A stretch of 64,000 nt of DNA from NCBI GenBank assembly GCA_963849365.1, contig CAWKHA010000004.1, positions 1,364,001 through 1,428,000 of the forward strand, written 5' to 3'. Position 1 is the first letter of the stretch; each line of letters begins with the position of its first letter. The notes beneath the pieces are model-generated. The model was not told the DNA's origin. It was given only the letters and a program-made list of their open reading frames with translations, and searched no databases. Made by a program: the position numbers and the translations under genes. This DNA comes from CAVQCJ01 sp963849365. GTDB taxonomy: Bacteria; Actinomycetota; Actinomycetes; Prado026. This document shows, in pieces, positions 17,279 through 25,857 of this stretch.

Positions 17279-17922
17279 CCCAGCGGCCCACGACGGTCGT
17301 GCACCTGGTCCGGCACGGCGAGGTGTTCAACCCCGAGCGGATCCTGTACGGGCGGCTGCCCGGCTACCACCTCTCCGAGCTCGGGGTGGCGATGGCGGAG
17401 CGGGTCGCCGAGTCGTTCGCGGGCCACGACATCGCCGTCGTCACCGCCTCGCCGCTGGACCGGGCCCAGGAGACCGCCGAGCCGGTCGCCGCCGTGCACG
17501 GCCTCCCGGTCGGTACCGACGAGCGGCTGATCGAGGCCGGCAACCACTTCGAGGGGCTGGCGTTCGGGGTCGGCGACGGCTCGCTGCGGCACCCCCGGCA
17601 CTGGCGCTACCTGGTCAACCCGCTGCGGCCGTCGTGGGGCGAGCCCTACCAGCAGATCGCGGCCCGCGTCCTGGGTGCGGTGGCCACGGCACGCAGCCAG
17701 GCCGAGGGCCGTGAGGCGGTGCTGGTCAGCCACCAGCTGCCGGTCTGGGTCACCCGGCTGTACCTGGAGGGGCGCCGGCTGTGGCACGACCCGCGCAAGC
17801 GGGAGTGCTCGCTGGCCAGCGTCACCACGCTCACGTACTCCGGCCGGGACCTTGTGGCCATCTCGTACACCGAGCCCGCTGCGGACCTGCTGCCGAGCGC
17901 GAGCAAGGTCGCCGGCGCATGA
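17275..17922 (+). CDS. Histidine phosphatase (phosphoglycerate mutase-like) family protein
   Basis: 215 residues from the ATG overlapping the hemL stop. The catalytic RHG motif is in VHLVRHGEVFNP (His near 13), the second histidine in VLVSHQLPVWV, and the acid region follows SPLDRAQETAEP. The branch is the same as Rv0525, which sits at the same place between hemL and the ResA/CcdA genes in mycobacteria. Substrate unknown; glycolytic mutase activity is unlikely given the short form. Overlaps the resA start by 4 bases. Confidence 0.88.
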   Translation: MTQRPTTVVHLVRHGEVFNPERILYGRLPGYHLSELGVAMAERVAESFAGHDIAVVTASPLDRAQETAEPVAAVHGLPVGTDERLIEAGNHFEGLAFGVGDGSLRHPRHWRYLVNPLRPSWGEPYQQIAARVLGAVATARSQAEGREAVLVSHQLPVWVTRLYLEGRRLWHDPRKRECSLASVTTLTYSGRDLVAISYTEPAADLLPSASKVAGA

Positions 17923-18503
17923 GCCGTCGTCCCCTGTCTTTCGCCGTGCTGTGCGCGGCCCTCTGCGCGGCCGTCGTGCTGGCCGGTTGCTCGGGCGCGG
18001 CCGCCGGGGGTACGTCGACCGCCGACCAGAAGTACGTCGCAGGCGACTCGGCGGTGACCACATGGGCCGCGGGCGAGCGACCGGTCGCCCCTGCGGTGCG
18101 CGCCACCACGCTGGAGGGCGGCACGTTCGACCTGGCCCGCTACCGCGGCAAGGTCGTGGTGCTGAACTTCTGGGCGTCTTGGTGCGCGCCCTGCCGGGTG
18201 GAGAGCCCGGCCCTGCAGGGGCTCGCCGCGGACCTCGCGCCCAAGGGCGTCGCGTTCGTCGGCATCGACAGCCGGGACGACCCGGCCTCCGCGCGCGCGT
18301 TCCTGACCGACATCGGGTCTGCCTATCCGAACGTGGACGACGCCGGCGGCGACGTGGCGCTGGCGTTCCACCGGCTGCTGCCGCCCGGGTTCCCCAGCAC
18401 GATCGTCGTCGACCGGCAGGGGCACGTCGCGGCCCGGGTCAACGGACCCACGACGCAGCCGCGCCTGAACGCCTTGCTGGCCCCGCTGGTCGCCTCGCCG
18501 TGA
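17919..18503 (+). CDS. resA: ResA/TlpA-type thiol-disulfide lipoprotein
   Basis: 194 residues from the ATG at 17919. The signal sequence ends in a lipobox (VLAGC, Cys near residue 24), so it is an exported lipoprotein. The thioredoxin domain has FWASWCAPCRVE with Cys89 and Cys92, and the cis-proline loop GFPSTIVVD. Role by family: reduces the haem-binding cysteines of apocytochrome c outside the membrane, taking electrons from CcdA. It is coupled to the phosphatase gene upstream and the ccdA gene downstream (4-base overlaps). Confidence 0.92.
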   Translation: MSRRPLSFAVLCAALCAAVVLAGCSGAAAGGTSTADQKYVAGDSAVTTWAAGERPVAPAVRATTLEGGTFDLARYRGKVVVLNFWASWCAPCRVESPALQGLAADLAPKGVAFVGIDSRDDPASARAFLTDIGSAYPNVDDAGGDVALAFHRLLPPGFPSTIVVDRQGHVAARVNGPTTQPRLNALLAPLVASP

Positions 18504-19279
18504 GCCCGCTCCCCGGCGCCGCGCTCGCCGACCTTGGCCAGACCGTGAGCACCGGGTCGCTGCTGCTGGCGGTCCCGATCGCGCTGGCCGCCGGCGTCGT
18601 GTCGTTCGTGTCGCCGTGCGTGCTCCCGCTCGTGCCCGGCTACCTGTCGTACGTGACCGGGATGGTCGGCGCCGACCTGGCCGACGCGCGGCGCAGCCGG
18701 GTGCTGCTCGGCACCTGCCTGTTCGTGCTCGGGTTCACGGTGGTCTTCGTGTCCTTCGGGCTGGCCTTCGGGACGCTGGGCACCGTGCTGCAGGAGCACG
18801 CCCTGGCGCTGACGCGGATCCTTGGCGCGGTGACGATCCTGCTCGGGCTGGGCTTCATGGGCCTGCTGCCGTGGCTGCCGTGGCTGCAGCGCGACGTCCG
18901 CGTGCACCGGATGCCCACCTCGCTCGGCCTGGCCGGCGCCCCGGTGCTCGGCGTGCTCTTCGGCCTCGGCTGGACCCCGTGCATCGGGCCCACCCTCGCG
19001 GCCGTGCTCACGCTCGCGACGACGGAGGCGTCGGCGGCCCGGGGAGCGCTGCTGTCGGCCGCGTACTGCATCGGTCTGGGACTGCCGTTCGTGCTCGTCG
19101 GCCTGGCGATGCGGCGCACCGCCTCTGGCATCGGCTTCGTCAAGCGGCACTACCGGGCCGTCATGATGACCGGCGGCGCGATGCTGGTCGCCGTGGGCGT
19201 GCTGCTGGTCACCGGCGTGTGGCAGTCGCTGCTCGTGCACGTGCAGGCGTGGGTCAGCGGCTACGGGACGGTGATCTAG
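18500..19279 (+). CDS. ccdA: Cytochrome c biogenesis protein CcdA
   Basis: 259 residues from the GTG at 18500. Six membrane helices. The two redox cysteines lie in FVSPCVLPLVPGYLSY and WTPCIGPTLAAV, the classic paired motifs that carry electrons across the membrane to ResA. The intervening loop has LQRDVRVHR. The stop TAG overlaps the GTG of resB by one base. Confidence 0.93.
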   Translation: MSPLPGAALADLGQTVSTGSLLLAVPIALAAGVVSFVSPCVLPLVPGYLSYVTGMVGADLADARRSRVLLGTCLFVLGFTVVFVSFGLAFGTLGTVLQEHALALTRILGAVTILLGLGFMGLLPWLPWLQRDVRVHRMPTSLGLAGAPVLGVLFGLGWTPCIGPTLAAVLTLATTEASAARGALLSAAYCIGLGLPFVLVGLAMRRTASGIGFVKRHYRAVMMTGGAMLVAVGVLLVTGVWQSLLVHVQAWVSGYGTVI

Positions 19280-20883
19280 TGGCGATCGACCCGGGCACCG
19301 AGGTCACCGAGCCGCTGGACACGACCACCCTGTCCACCCAGCCGGAGCTGCCGCGGCTGCCGTCGCTGACGTTCGGCGGCTGGATGCGCTGGGCCTGGCG
19401 GCAGCTGACGTCGATGCGGACCGCGCTGGTCCTGCTGTTCCTGCTCGCGCTCGGCGCCGTCCCGGGCAGCGTGTTCCCGCAGCGGGCGACGAACACCGGC
19501 GACGTGGACGCCTACCTCGCCGCGCACCCGGGGACCGGCCCGTTCCTGGACCGGATCGGGATGTTCGACGTCTTCGGCTCGGCCTGGTTCGCAGCGATCT
19601 ACATCCTGCTGTTCGTCTCGCTGGCCGGCTGCGTGGTGCCGCGCTCGTTCCAGCACGCCCGCGCGCTGCGGGCCCGGCCGCCGGCTGCGCCGCGCAACCT
19701 GAACCGGCTGCCCGAGCACCGCGAGCTCGTGTCGTCGGCGGACCCGGCCGCACTGCTGGAGACGGCCCGGGCCCAGCTGCGCGGCCGCCGCTGGCGGGTC
19801 GACGTCTCGACCGCCGCCGGGACGGTGAGCGCCGAGAAGGGCTACCTGCGGGAGACCGGCAACCTGCTGTTCCACCTCGCCCTGATCGTGCTGCTGGTCG
19901 GGGTCGCTGTCGGCGGGCTGTTCGGGACGCACGGCACGGTGATCGTCGTCGAGGGCAGCACCTTCGCGAACACGGTCCCGCGGTACGACTCCTTCGGCGG
20001 TGGCCGGCTCGCCGGGACCGACTCGCTGCCGCCCTTCTCGTTCACGCTCGACCACTTCTCCGCGACGTACCAGCGGGGTGGCCCGCAGGACAGCGCGCCG
20101 CGTTCGTTCACCGCGCAGCTGACCGTCAAGGACGAACCGTCGTCCGCGCCCAGGCCGGTGACGGTGCAGGTGAACGACCCGCTGGTCGTCGACGGCACCA
20201 AGGCGTTCCTGATCGGGCACGGGTACGCCCCGCACGTGACGGTCCGGGACGGGCAGGGCCGGGTCGTGCTGTCCTCGGCCGTGCCGTTCCTGCCCAGGGA
20301 CAGCAAGTTCCTGTCGCAGGGGGTGGTGAAGGTCCCGGACGCCCGCCCGACGCAGCTCGGGTTCCGCGCGATCTTCCTGCCCACCGCCAAGATCGACCCG
20401 GTCCTGGGCGGCCAGTCCACCTTCCCGGCGGCCGACAACCCCGAGCTGCTGCTCACGCTGTTCAAGGGCGACCTGGGCCTGGACGAGGGGAAGCCGCAGT
20501 CGGTGTACCTCCTGGACTCCTCGCGGATGACCCAGGTGGCGGGGCAGGTCATGCGTCCCGGCGACACCTGGAAGCTGCCCGACGGGCTCGGCTCGATCAC
20601 CTTCGACGGGGTCCGCCAGTTCGCCACCTTCTCCGTCGCGCACGACCCCGGCCAGGCGCCGGCGCTGGTGGCCGCCCTGGTCGCGCTCGGCGGGCTCATG
20701 CTGTCGCTGTTCGTCCGGCGGCGCCGGGTCTGGGTGCGGGCGGTCGCGGCGGACGACGGGCGTACGCTCGTCGCGGTCGGCGGCCTGGCCCGGGCGGAGG
20801 CGGGTGGCCTGACGGCCGAGGTGGACGCCCTGCTGGACCGGCTGCGGACGGCGGGTCCGGCCAGCGACGAGGAGAGCGCGTGA
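19279..20883 (+). CDS. resB: Cytochrome c biogenesis protein ResB (Ccs1)
   Basis: 534 residues, GTG start. Three N-terminal helices (TALVLLFLLALGAVPGSVFPQ; FAAIYILLFVSLAGCVVPR; LLFHLALIVLLVGVAVGGLFG), a long extracytoplasmic domain (about residues 225-450) and a final helix (LVAALVALGGLMLSLFV) match ResB. With CcsB it forms the System II haem-handling synthetase that attaches haem to CXXCH of apocytochrome c. Sequence SVFPQR...DVDAYLAAHPGTGPFLDRIGMFDVFGS is typical. Overlaps ccsB by 4 bases. Confidence 0.93.
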   Translation: MAIDPGTEVTEPLDTTTLSTQPELPRLPSLTFGGWMRWAWRQLTSMRTALVLLFLLALGAVPGSVFPQRATNTGDVDAYLAAHPGTGPFLDRIGMFDVFGSAWFAAIYILLFVSLAGCVVPRSFQHARALRARPPAAPRNLNRLPEHRELVSSADPAALLETARAQLRGRRWRVDVSTAAGTVSAEKGYLRETGNLLFHLALIVLLVGVAVGGLFGTHGTVIVVEGSTFANTVPRYDSFGGGRLAGTDSLPPFSFTLDHFSATYQRGGPQDSAPRSFTAQLTVKDEPSSAPRPVTVQVNDPLVVDGTKAFLIGHGYAPHVTVRDGQGRVVLSSAVPFLPRDSKFLSQGVVKVPDARPTQLGFRAIFLPTAKIDPVLGGQSTFPAADNPELLLTLFKGDLGLDEGKPQSVYLLDSSRMTQVAGQVMRPGDTWKLPDGLGSITFDGVRQFATFSVAHDPGQAPALVAALVALGGLMLSLFVRRRRVWVRAVAADDGRTLVAVGGLARAEAGGLTAEVDALLDRLRTAGPASDEESA

Positions 20884-21884
20884 ACGAGCAGGCCTGGGCC
20901 CAGCTGAGCAACGGCTTCGTGTACGGGTCGATGACTGCGCTCGCGCTCGCGATGTTCGCCTACGCCGCCGAGCTGGCCTTCGGGACGCGCAGCCGGGTCG
21001 GCCGGACCGTCGCCGCCCAGCAGCCCGACCGGCAGCGTGTCCTGGTGGGAGCCGCGACCACCGAGGACGGCGCGCCGGCGGCGCCGGTCCCCGAGTTCCG
21101 CGAGGCGAGCCCGCAGCGCCAGCGCCGGGCCGACCAGTACGGCGGCATCGGGCTGTCGCTCACGGTCACCGCCACGGGTCTGCTCCTGCTGGGCATCGTC
21201 TGCCGCGGCTTCGCGGCCGGGCGGGCGCCGTGGGGGAACATGTACGAGTTCTCCTGCGCCTCGGCGTTCGTCGTGCTGACCGTGTTCCTGCTCGTCGCCT
21301 GGCGCCGACCGGCGCTGCGCTACCTGGGGCTGTTCGTCGTCGTGCCGGCGCTGCTCACCCTCGGGCTGGCTGTCGCCGTCCTGTACGTCCCGGCCGGGCC
21401 GCTGGTGCCGGCGCTGCGGTCGTACTGGCTGGTGATCCACGTCGCCGCGGCGATCGTGTCGGGCGCGGTGTTCACCGTCGGCGGCGTGGTGACGGTGCTG
21501 TACCTCCTGCAGGACCGCTGGGAGCGCCGCGGCTCGGTCAACGCCCTCGCCCGCCGGCTGCCGGCGAGCGAGCAGCTCGACCAGTCGGCGTACCGGCTGT
21601 TCGCGTTCGTGTTCCCGCTCTGGACCTTCGCGATCATGGCCGGCGCGATCTGGGCCGAGAACGCCTGGGGCAAGTACTGGAGCTGGGACCCCAAGGAGAC
21701 GTGGGCCCTGGTGACGTGGCTGGTGTTCGCCGGCTACCTGCACGCGCGGGCCACCGCGGGCTGGAAGGGACGCAAGGCCGCGTACATCGCGCTGGCCGGT
21801 CTGTCGTGCTTCGTCTTCAACTACTTCGGCGTGAACATCTGGTTCAGCGGCCTGCACTCGTACGGCGGGCTGCCGCACAGCTGA
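20880..21884 (+). CDS. ccsB: Cytochrome c biogenesis protein CcsB (CcsA/ResC family)
   Basis: 334 residues, GTG start overlapping resB. About eight membrane helices. The haem-binding WWD-like region is WSWDPKETWALVTWLVF, with conserved histidines in YWLVIHVAAA and ARATAGW/YLHAR; WGNMYEFSCASAF is the upstream periplasmic motif. An actinobacterial insertion (about residues 38-80) separates helix 1 from helix 2. Exports haem and ligates it together with ResB. Ends the cytochrome c maturation unit; the convergent PLDc_N gene is 12 bases away. Confidence 0.94.
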   Translation: MNEQAWAQLSNGFVYGSMTALALAMFAYAAELAFGTRSRVGRTVAAQQPDRQRVLVGAATTEDGAPAAPVPEFREASPQRQRRADQYGGIGLSLTVTATGLLLLGIVCRGFAAGRAPWGNMYEFSCASAFVVLTVFLLVAWRRPALRYLGLFVVVPALLTLGLAVAVLYVPAGPLVPALRSYWLVIHVAAAIVSGAVFTVGGVVTVLYLLQDRWERRGSVNALARRLPASEQLDQSAYRLFAFVFPLWTFAIMAGAIWAENAWGKYWSWDPKETWALVTWLVFAGYLHARATAGWKGRKAAYIALAGLSCFVFNYFGVNIWFSGLHSYGGLPHS

Positions 21885-21896
21885 GGCTGCCCGGGG

Positions 21897-22187
21897 TCAC
21901 TCGGGGCGGTCGCGCCCCGAGCCCAGGTCGCGCAGGAAGTCGGGGTCGTCGTCCGGTCCGAGCGGGCGGCTCGTACGGCCGCCCCCCGGCGGGCGGCCCC
22001 CGGCCAGCGGAGACGTGTCCGTGCCGAAGACGAACCAGGCGCCCGGCCCGAGGTAGGGGATCAGGGCGAGCAGCGCCCACGCGCCCTTGGGCAGGCTGCG
22101 GACCGACACCGCCGGCGTCTGGGCCACGTCGAGCAGCGCCCACGTGGTCAGGGCCACGGCACCGAGGTAGAAAAGGATCACCAGCAC
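21897..22187 (-). CDS. PLDc_N domain small membrane protein
   Basis: 96 residues from the GTG at 22187. Two hydrophobic segments (VILFYLGAVALTTWALLDVAQ and WALLALIPYLGPGAWFVFG) around LPKGAW match the phospholipase-D-nuclease N-terminal domain, a two-helix membrane module. The hydrophilic, charged tail (GPDDDPDFLRDLG) is cytoplasmic by the positive-inside rule. Function unknown; commonly found as a stand-alone protein in actinobacteria. A GC-rich hairpin lies in its 3' end. Confidence 0.8.
   Translation of the reverse strand: MLVILFYLGAVALTTWALLDVAQTPAVSVRSLPKGAWALLALIPYLGPGAWFVFGTDTSPLAGGRPPGGGRTSRPLGPDDDPDFLRDLGSGRDRPE
21900..21921. terminator. Hairpin between convergent ccsB and PLDc_N genes
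   Basis: CTCGGGGC-N6-GCCCCGAG is a perfect 8-bp inverted repeat located 16 bases after the ccsB stop and within the last codons of the opposite gene, so it could end transcription from both sides. Confidence 0.5.
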
Positions 22188-22281
22188 CGGTCGTCTTCCT
22201 TGTCGCGTTCCCCGTGCTCGCCAATGTACGTCGGTCGGCGGTCCGGCGCCGCACCCGTGCGGATGAGGGACAATCACAGCC

Positions 22282-22614
22282 GTGAGAGGTCCCGGTCCCG
22301 TTCTGGTCTACACCTCGTCGCGCCTGGCGCTCTTCGTCGTCACGGCTTCGGCGCTGGCGCTGGCCGGGATGCGCGGCGTGCTGCTGCTGGCGGTCGCGAT
22401 CCTGGTGTCCGGGCTGCTGAGCTTCGTGCTGCTCACCCGGCAGCGGGACGCCATGTCACAGGCTGTCGTCCGGCGCGGGTCGGGACTGCGCCGGCGGATG
22501 CGCGAGCGCACCGAGGCCGAGGACGCCGCCGATGACGCACTGCGGGCCGAGCAGACCGGCGGTGACCGCTCAGGACAGGGCGAGCCCGACCCCGACCAGC
22601 ACGGCGAACGCTAG
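22282..22614 (+). CDS. DUF4229 family small membrane protein
   Basis: 110 residues, GTG start 7 nt after GACAAT (-10), so probably leaderless. Two membrane helices (RLALFVVTASALALAGMRG; LLLAVAILVSGLLSFVLL) followed by a basic then acidic cytoplasmic tail with RRMRERTEAEDAADDALRAE. This matches DUF4229, an actinobacterial family of unknown function often close to menA. The last 45 bases overlap the 3' end of menA on the other strand. Confidence 0.8.
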   Translation: MRGPGPVLVYTSSRLALFVVTASALALAGMRGVLLLAVAILVSGLLSFVLLTRQRDAMSQAVVRRGSGLRRRMRERTEAEDAADDALRAEQTGGDRSGQGEPDPDQHGER

Positions 22615-23442
22615 CTCCGCCCTTCCGGTGTCCCGCAGCACCGGGACCAGGTCGCGGCCGACCGCTCCGCCGGTGACCGTGCGGACCGGCGCCAGCTGCA
22701 GCGGCGCCGCGACGAGCCCGAGCAGAGCCCAGGGGTGACCGCCGAGCGCCAGCGCGACCGGCGCCAGGCTCGGCGCCGCCATCAGACCCACGTACAGGTG
22801 GCGCGTCCCGGCGTCGCCGAGGCGGACGGCCAGCGTCCGCTTGCCAGCCGCGGTGTCGGTCGCGATGTCGCGCAGGTTGTTCGCCACCAGGATCGCGCAG
22901 GCCAGCAGGCCGACCGCGACCGCGCAGACCAGCGACGCCCGCGTGACGCGGCCGACCTGGACGTACGTCGTGCCGCAGACCGCCACCAGCCCGAAGAACA
23001 CGAACACGAACAGCTCGCCCAGCCCCGCGTACCCGTACGGGCGCGGGCCGCCGGTGTAGAGCCAGGCGGACACCACCGCCGCGGCGCCGACCGCGACCAG
23101 CCACCAGCCGGACGTCGCGGCCAGCGCCAGGCCGAGCACGCCCGCGGTCCCGAACGCCAGCCACGCCGCGCGCTTGACGGTGGCCGGCGCCGCCACCCCG
23201 GAGCCCACCAGTCGAAGCGGCCCGACCCGCTCGTGGTCCGTCCCGCGCACGCCGTCGCTGTAGTCGTTGGCGTAGTTCACCCCGACCTGGAGCGCGAGAG
23301 CGACACCGAGGGCCAGCACGGCCTTCCACCACACAGCGCCCGAGGCCGCGGCTGCCGCCCCGGTCCCGGCCACCACCGGAGCCACCGCGGCCGGCAGCGT
23401 GCGCGGGCGGGCCCCCTCGAGCCACTGAGCCGCTGTGGTCAT
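22570..23442 (-). CDS. menA: 1,4-dihydroxy-2-naphthoate polyprenyltransferase
   Basis: 290 residues from the ATG at 23442, which overlaps the menE stop (ATGA). UbiA-superfamily membrane prenyltransferase with eight or nine helices. The first Asp-rich motif is NYANDYSDGVRGTD and the second is NNLRDIATDTAAGKRTLAVRLG; both bind the Mg-diphosphate of the prenyl donor. Attaches the polyprenyl chain to DHNA to give demethylmenaquinone. The chain is probably supplied by the polyprenyl synthase at 51.2 kb. Follows menE in a two-gene unit. Confidence 0.95.
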   Translation of the reverse strand: MTTAAQWLEGARPRTLPAAVAPVVAGTGAAAAASGAVWWKAVLALGVALALQVGVNYANDYSDGVRGTDHERVGPLRLVGSGVAAPATVKRAAWLAFGTAGVLGLALAATSGWWLVAVGAAAVVSAWLYTGGPRPYGYAGLGELFVFVFFGLVAVCGTTYVQVGRVTRASLVCAVAVGLLACAILVANNLRDIATDTAAGKRTLAVRLGDAGTRHLYVGLMAAPSLAPVALALGGHPWALLGLVAAPLQLAPVRTVTGGAVGRDLVPVLRDTGRAELAFAVLVGVGLALS

Positions 23443-24674
23443 CGGTCTGCACCCGCGGCGGCGATGCTCCGCACCCGTGCGCGGTCGACCTTGCCTGTGG
23501 CCAGCATCGGCAGCGCGTCGACCCGGACCAGCGCGCGCGGCAGCCAGGCCGCGGGCAGGCGGTCCGCGGCCAGCGCGCGCAGCTGCTCGACCGGGCCGAG
23601 CTCGACGCCCCGGGGCGCCGCGACGACCGCCACGACGCGTTCGCCCCACTGCGGGTCGGGGACGCCTACGACGCACCACGCGCCCACCGGGGCGCCACCG
23701 GCCGAGCCAGCCAGCTCCGCCAGCACCGCCTCGACCGGTCCGGGCACGATGTTCTCGCCGCCGGAGACGATCACGTCGTCCACCCGGCCCGCCACCGTCA
23801 GCCGGCGGCCGTCCCAACGGCCCAGGTCGCCCGTCCGCAGCCGCCCGCTCCGGTCGAGCGCCTGCGCCGTCAGGTCCGGCCTCAGCCGGTACCCCGAGAA
23901 GAGCGTCGGGCCGGCGAGCAGCACCCGGCCCAGTCCCGTCCCGTCGTGGCTCTCGAGATCCACCTCAACCCCGTCGAGCGGTCGTCCGTCGTAGACGCAT
24001 CCCCCGCAGGTCTCGCTCATCCCGTAGGTCGTCACGACGGCCACCCCGGCGTCGCGCGCGCGGTCCAGCAGCCCGGCAGGCGCGGCAGCCGCCCCCAGCA
24101 GGACCGCGGTGTACGGCCGCAGGTCCGTGCCGGCGGTGAGCAGCCGTTCGAGCTGGGTCGGGACCAGCGAGGTGTACAGCGCGAGCCCGGCCCGCTCGCC
24201 CGACGTCGCCGCCTCGCCGGTGGCCGACGCGAACGCCACCGGGTCGAACCTGCGGCCCTGACCGGTCGTGACCGGGACGGGCGGGCCGCCTGCCAGCAGA
24301 GCCCTGGCCAGCACCATCAGGCCTGCGACGTGCGTCAGCGGCAGCGCCAGCACCCACCGGCCCGGACCGGACAGCCGCGCGGATGTCGCCGCCGCCGACG
24401 CCCGGATCGCGCCGGCGGTGAGCAGGGCGCCCTTGGGCTCGCCGGTCGCCCCCGACGTCGGCACCACCAGGGCGAGCCCGTCGACCTCCGCCGGTTCCGC
24501 CGGGTCGTCCGGGCGAACCGCGTCCAGCAGCGCCTGCCGTACCGGCGACGGCCCACCGACCGGTACCGGGAGCAGGGCCGGACCGGATCCGTCGAGTGTG
24601 TCGGAGAGCGCCGCAGCCCACGTGCCGACCGAGCCCGGTGCGGCATCGAGGGCGTGCACGACGGACCGGCTCAT
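23439..24674 (-). CDS. menE: o-Succinylbenzoate-CoA ligase
   Basis: 411 residues from the ATG at 24674, 8 nt after a minus-strand TAGGCT, so leaderless. An ANL adenylating enzyme, shorter than usual at the N-terminus, as is typical of actinobacterial MenE. P-loop TSGATGEPKGALL (near 75), VVTTYGMSETCGG (A5), RTGDLGRWDG (A7), and the C-terminal lysine in ATGKVDRARVR. Activates o-succinylbenzoate to its CoA ester. Coupled to menA. Its -10 overlaps the stop codon of the radC fragment upstream. Confidence 0.93.
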   Translation of the reverse strand: MSRSVVHALDAAPGSVGTWAAALSDTLDGSGPALLPVPVGGPSPVRQALLDAVRPDDPAEPAEVDGLALVVPTSGATGEPKGALLTAGAIRASAAATSARLSGPGRWVLALPLTHVAGLMVLARALLAGGPPVPVTTGQGRRFDPVAFASATGEAATSGERAGLALYTSLVPTQLERLLTAGTDLRPYTAVLLGAAAAPAGLLDRARDAGVAVVTTYGMSETCGGCVYDGRPLDGVEVDLESHDGTGLGRVLLAGPTLFSGYRLRPDLTAQALDRSGRLRTGDLGRWDGRRLTVAGRVDDVIVSGGENIVPGPVEAVLAELAGSAGGAPVGAWCVVGVPDPQWGERVVAVVAAPRGVELGPVEQLRALAADRLPAAWLPRALVRVDALPMLATGKVDRARVRSIAAAGADR

Positions 24675-24682
24675 GGTGCGCC

Positions 24683-24688
24683 AGCCTA
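24683..24688 (-). promoter_or_regulatory. menE leaderless -10 element
   Basis: TAGGCT on the minus strand, 8 nt before the menE ATG. The TAG is also the stop codon of the truncated radC copy. An identical TAGGCT overlaps the stop of the full radC at 25855-25860, where it has no gene to serve. Confidence 0.65.
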
Positions 24689-24872
24689 CGGAGGGCGGCC
24701 GGACGGCTGCTCGCAGACCGCCCACTGGTCGACGCTCACGACCACGTGGGTCAGGAGGTCCAGACCCACCGCCTCCGCGGCGCTTGCCAGCGCGGCCGTC
24801 ACGCGCTCGTCCTCCTCGCTCGGTGTCACGTCCCCGCTGGGGTGGTTGTGCGCGACCGCGAAGGAACCCGGA
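24686..24872 (-). pseudogene. Truncated radC copy (3' end only)
   Basis: Reads SFAVAHNHPSGDVTPSEEDERVTAAL and on to the stop, the last ~60 residues of a RadC JAB domain with the metal motif H-N-H-P-S-G-D. Upstream of about 24872 the similarity to RadC ends abruptly. By hand alignment, 150 bases compared with the full radC copy at 25858 show about 80% identity, so the two are old copies rather than a fresh duplication. It lies directly before menE. Confidence 0.85.
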
Positions 24873-24941
24873 CTACCCCCGTGGAGCCGAGCGCCCGCTA
24901 ACGGCATCACTTCATGCGCGCCGAAGCGAGAGGATTCTTCC

Positions 24942-25195
24942 GTGACCGGAGGACCTGCCATCTACGTGATCGATGGCCACGACGTCACCCTCTACCCCAG
25001 CCCTGAAGACGCCGCTGCCGACATCGAGGGCTATGACGCGGCCTACTTGAACTACCTGGGGTGGACGGCTCCGTGTGGCGAGCCACCGTCGAGGGACTCG
25101 AGTGGGGTCCCGTGACCTTGCATCGGACGGACGAGAAGCGGCCGGAGTTGGTGGCTCGTCTGAAGGCGGCGGGCTACGACGTGGCGGCGGAGTAG
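24942..25195 (+). pseudogene. Small unknown protein, apparently frameshifted
   Basis: From the GTG at 24942 the frame gives MTGGPAIYVIDGHDVTLYPS and continues to YDAAYLNYLGW, then runs off into a proline-rich end with a stop at 25113. Dropping back one base at the GGGTGG run (about 25060) gives DGSVWRATVEGLEWGPVTLH and continues to ARLKAAGYDVAAE with a stop at 25193. Together this makes a coherent acidic protein of about 84 residues; I do not recognise the family. Sits in the island between the two radC copies, just upstream of arr on the same strand. Confidence 0.55.
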
Positions 25196-25241
25196 ATCCG
25201 CCCCACTGGGCACTTCGGGGCGGCCGACGTGCTCGTCCCCG

Positions 25242-25247
25242 TAGGCT
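25242..25247 (+). promoter_or_regulatory. arr leaderless -10 element
   Basis: TAGGCT, 6 nt before the GTG at 25254. An upstream in-frame GTG at 25248 abuts the -10 and could not be on the transcript, so this element decides the start. Confidence 0.55.
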
Positions 25248-25253
25248 GTGGCG

Positions 25254-25664
25254 GTGAGTGACGTGCTGGACGAGGGTCCGTTCTTCCATGGCACGAAAGC
25301 AGAGCTGCGGGTTGGCCACCTTCTCACGGCCGGCTTCCGGTCGAACTACCGGCCTGATGTCGTGATGAACCACATCTACTTCACCGCGCTGCCTGACGGT
25401 GCCGGGCTCGCCGCGGAACTCGCGCCCGGCGAAGCTGCTCCGCGCGTCTACGTCGTTGAGCCGACGGGGGAGTTCGAGGACGACCCGAACGTGACCGACA
25501 AGAAGTTCTCCGGTAACCCCACCCGGTCCTACCGCAGCAGGGAGCCGCTCAAGATCGTCGGCGAGGTGACCGACTGGACGAGGCAAACCCCAGCGGCGCT
25601 ACAGGCATGGCGCGACCGGCTGGCGGCGATTCGCGCAGATGAGCGCGGCGAAATCATCAACTGA
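25254..25664 (+). CDS. arr: Rifampin ADP-ribosyltransferase (Arr family)
   Basis: 136 residues from the GTG at 25254. Compact Arr fold at full family length: FFHGTKAELRVGHLLTAGFRSNY at the N-terminus (His-Gly-Thr NAD-binding motif), VYVVEPTGEFEDDPNVTDKK in the middle (Asp/Glu region contacting nicotinamide ribose and substrate), and NPTRSYRSREPLKIVGEVTDW near the end. Arr moves ADP-ribose from NAD+ to the ansa-chain hydroxyl of rifamycins, inactivating them. It lies in a small island between truncated and full radC copies, a sign of transfer. Whether it confers resistance depends on expression. Confidence 0.9.
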   Translation: MSDVLDEGPFFHGTKAELRVGHLLTAGFRSNYRPDVVMNHIYFTALPDGAGLAAELAPGEAAPRVYVVEPTGEFEDDPNVTDKKFSGNPTRSYRSREPLKIVGEVTDWTRQTPAALQAWRDRLAAIRADERGEIIN

Positions 25665-25857
25665 TCGGCGAACGACGGAGGCTGAGTACTTCGAGTGCGT
25701 CGATCGTGGCGGGCGTGCACCGTGCACATCCGTCACCACGGAGCGGTGAACAAGTAGCCGGTTCTTGTGCTGTGCCGGGGGGCCACGACTGGACAGCCTG
25801 CGCGACTGCGCCGCTTACGAGTCTCCCCCTCTGATCTCGGCCGACCTGAAGGTCAGC

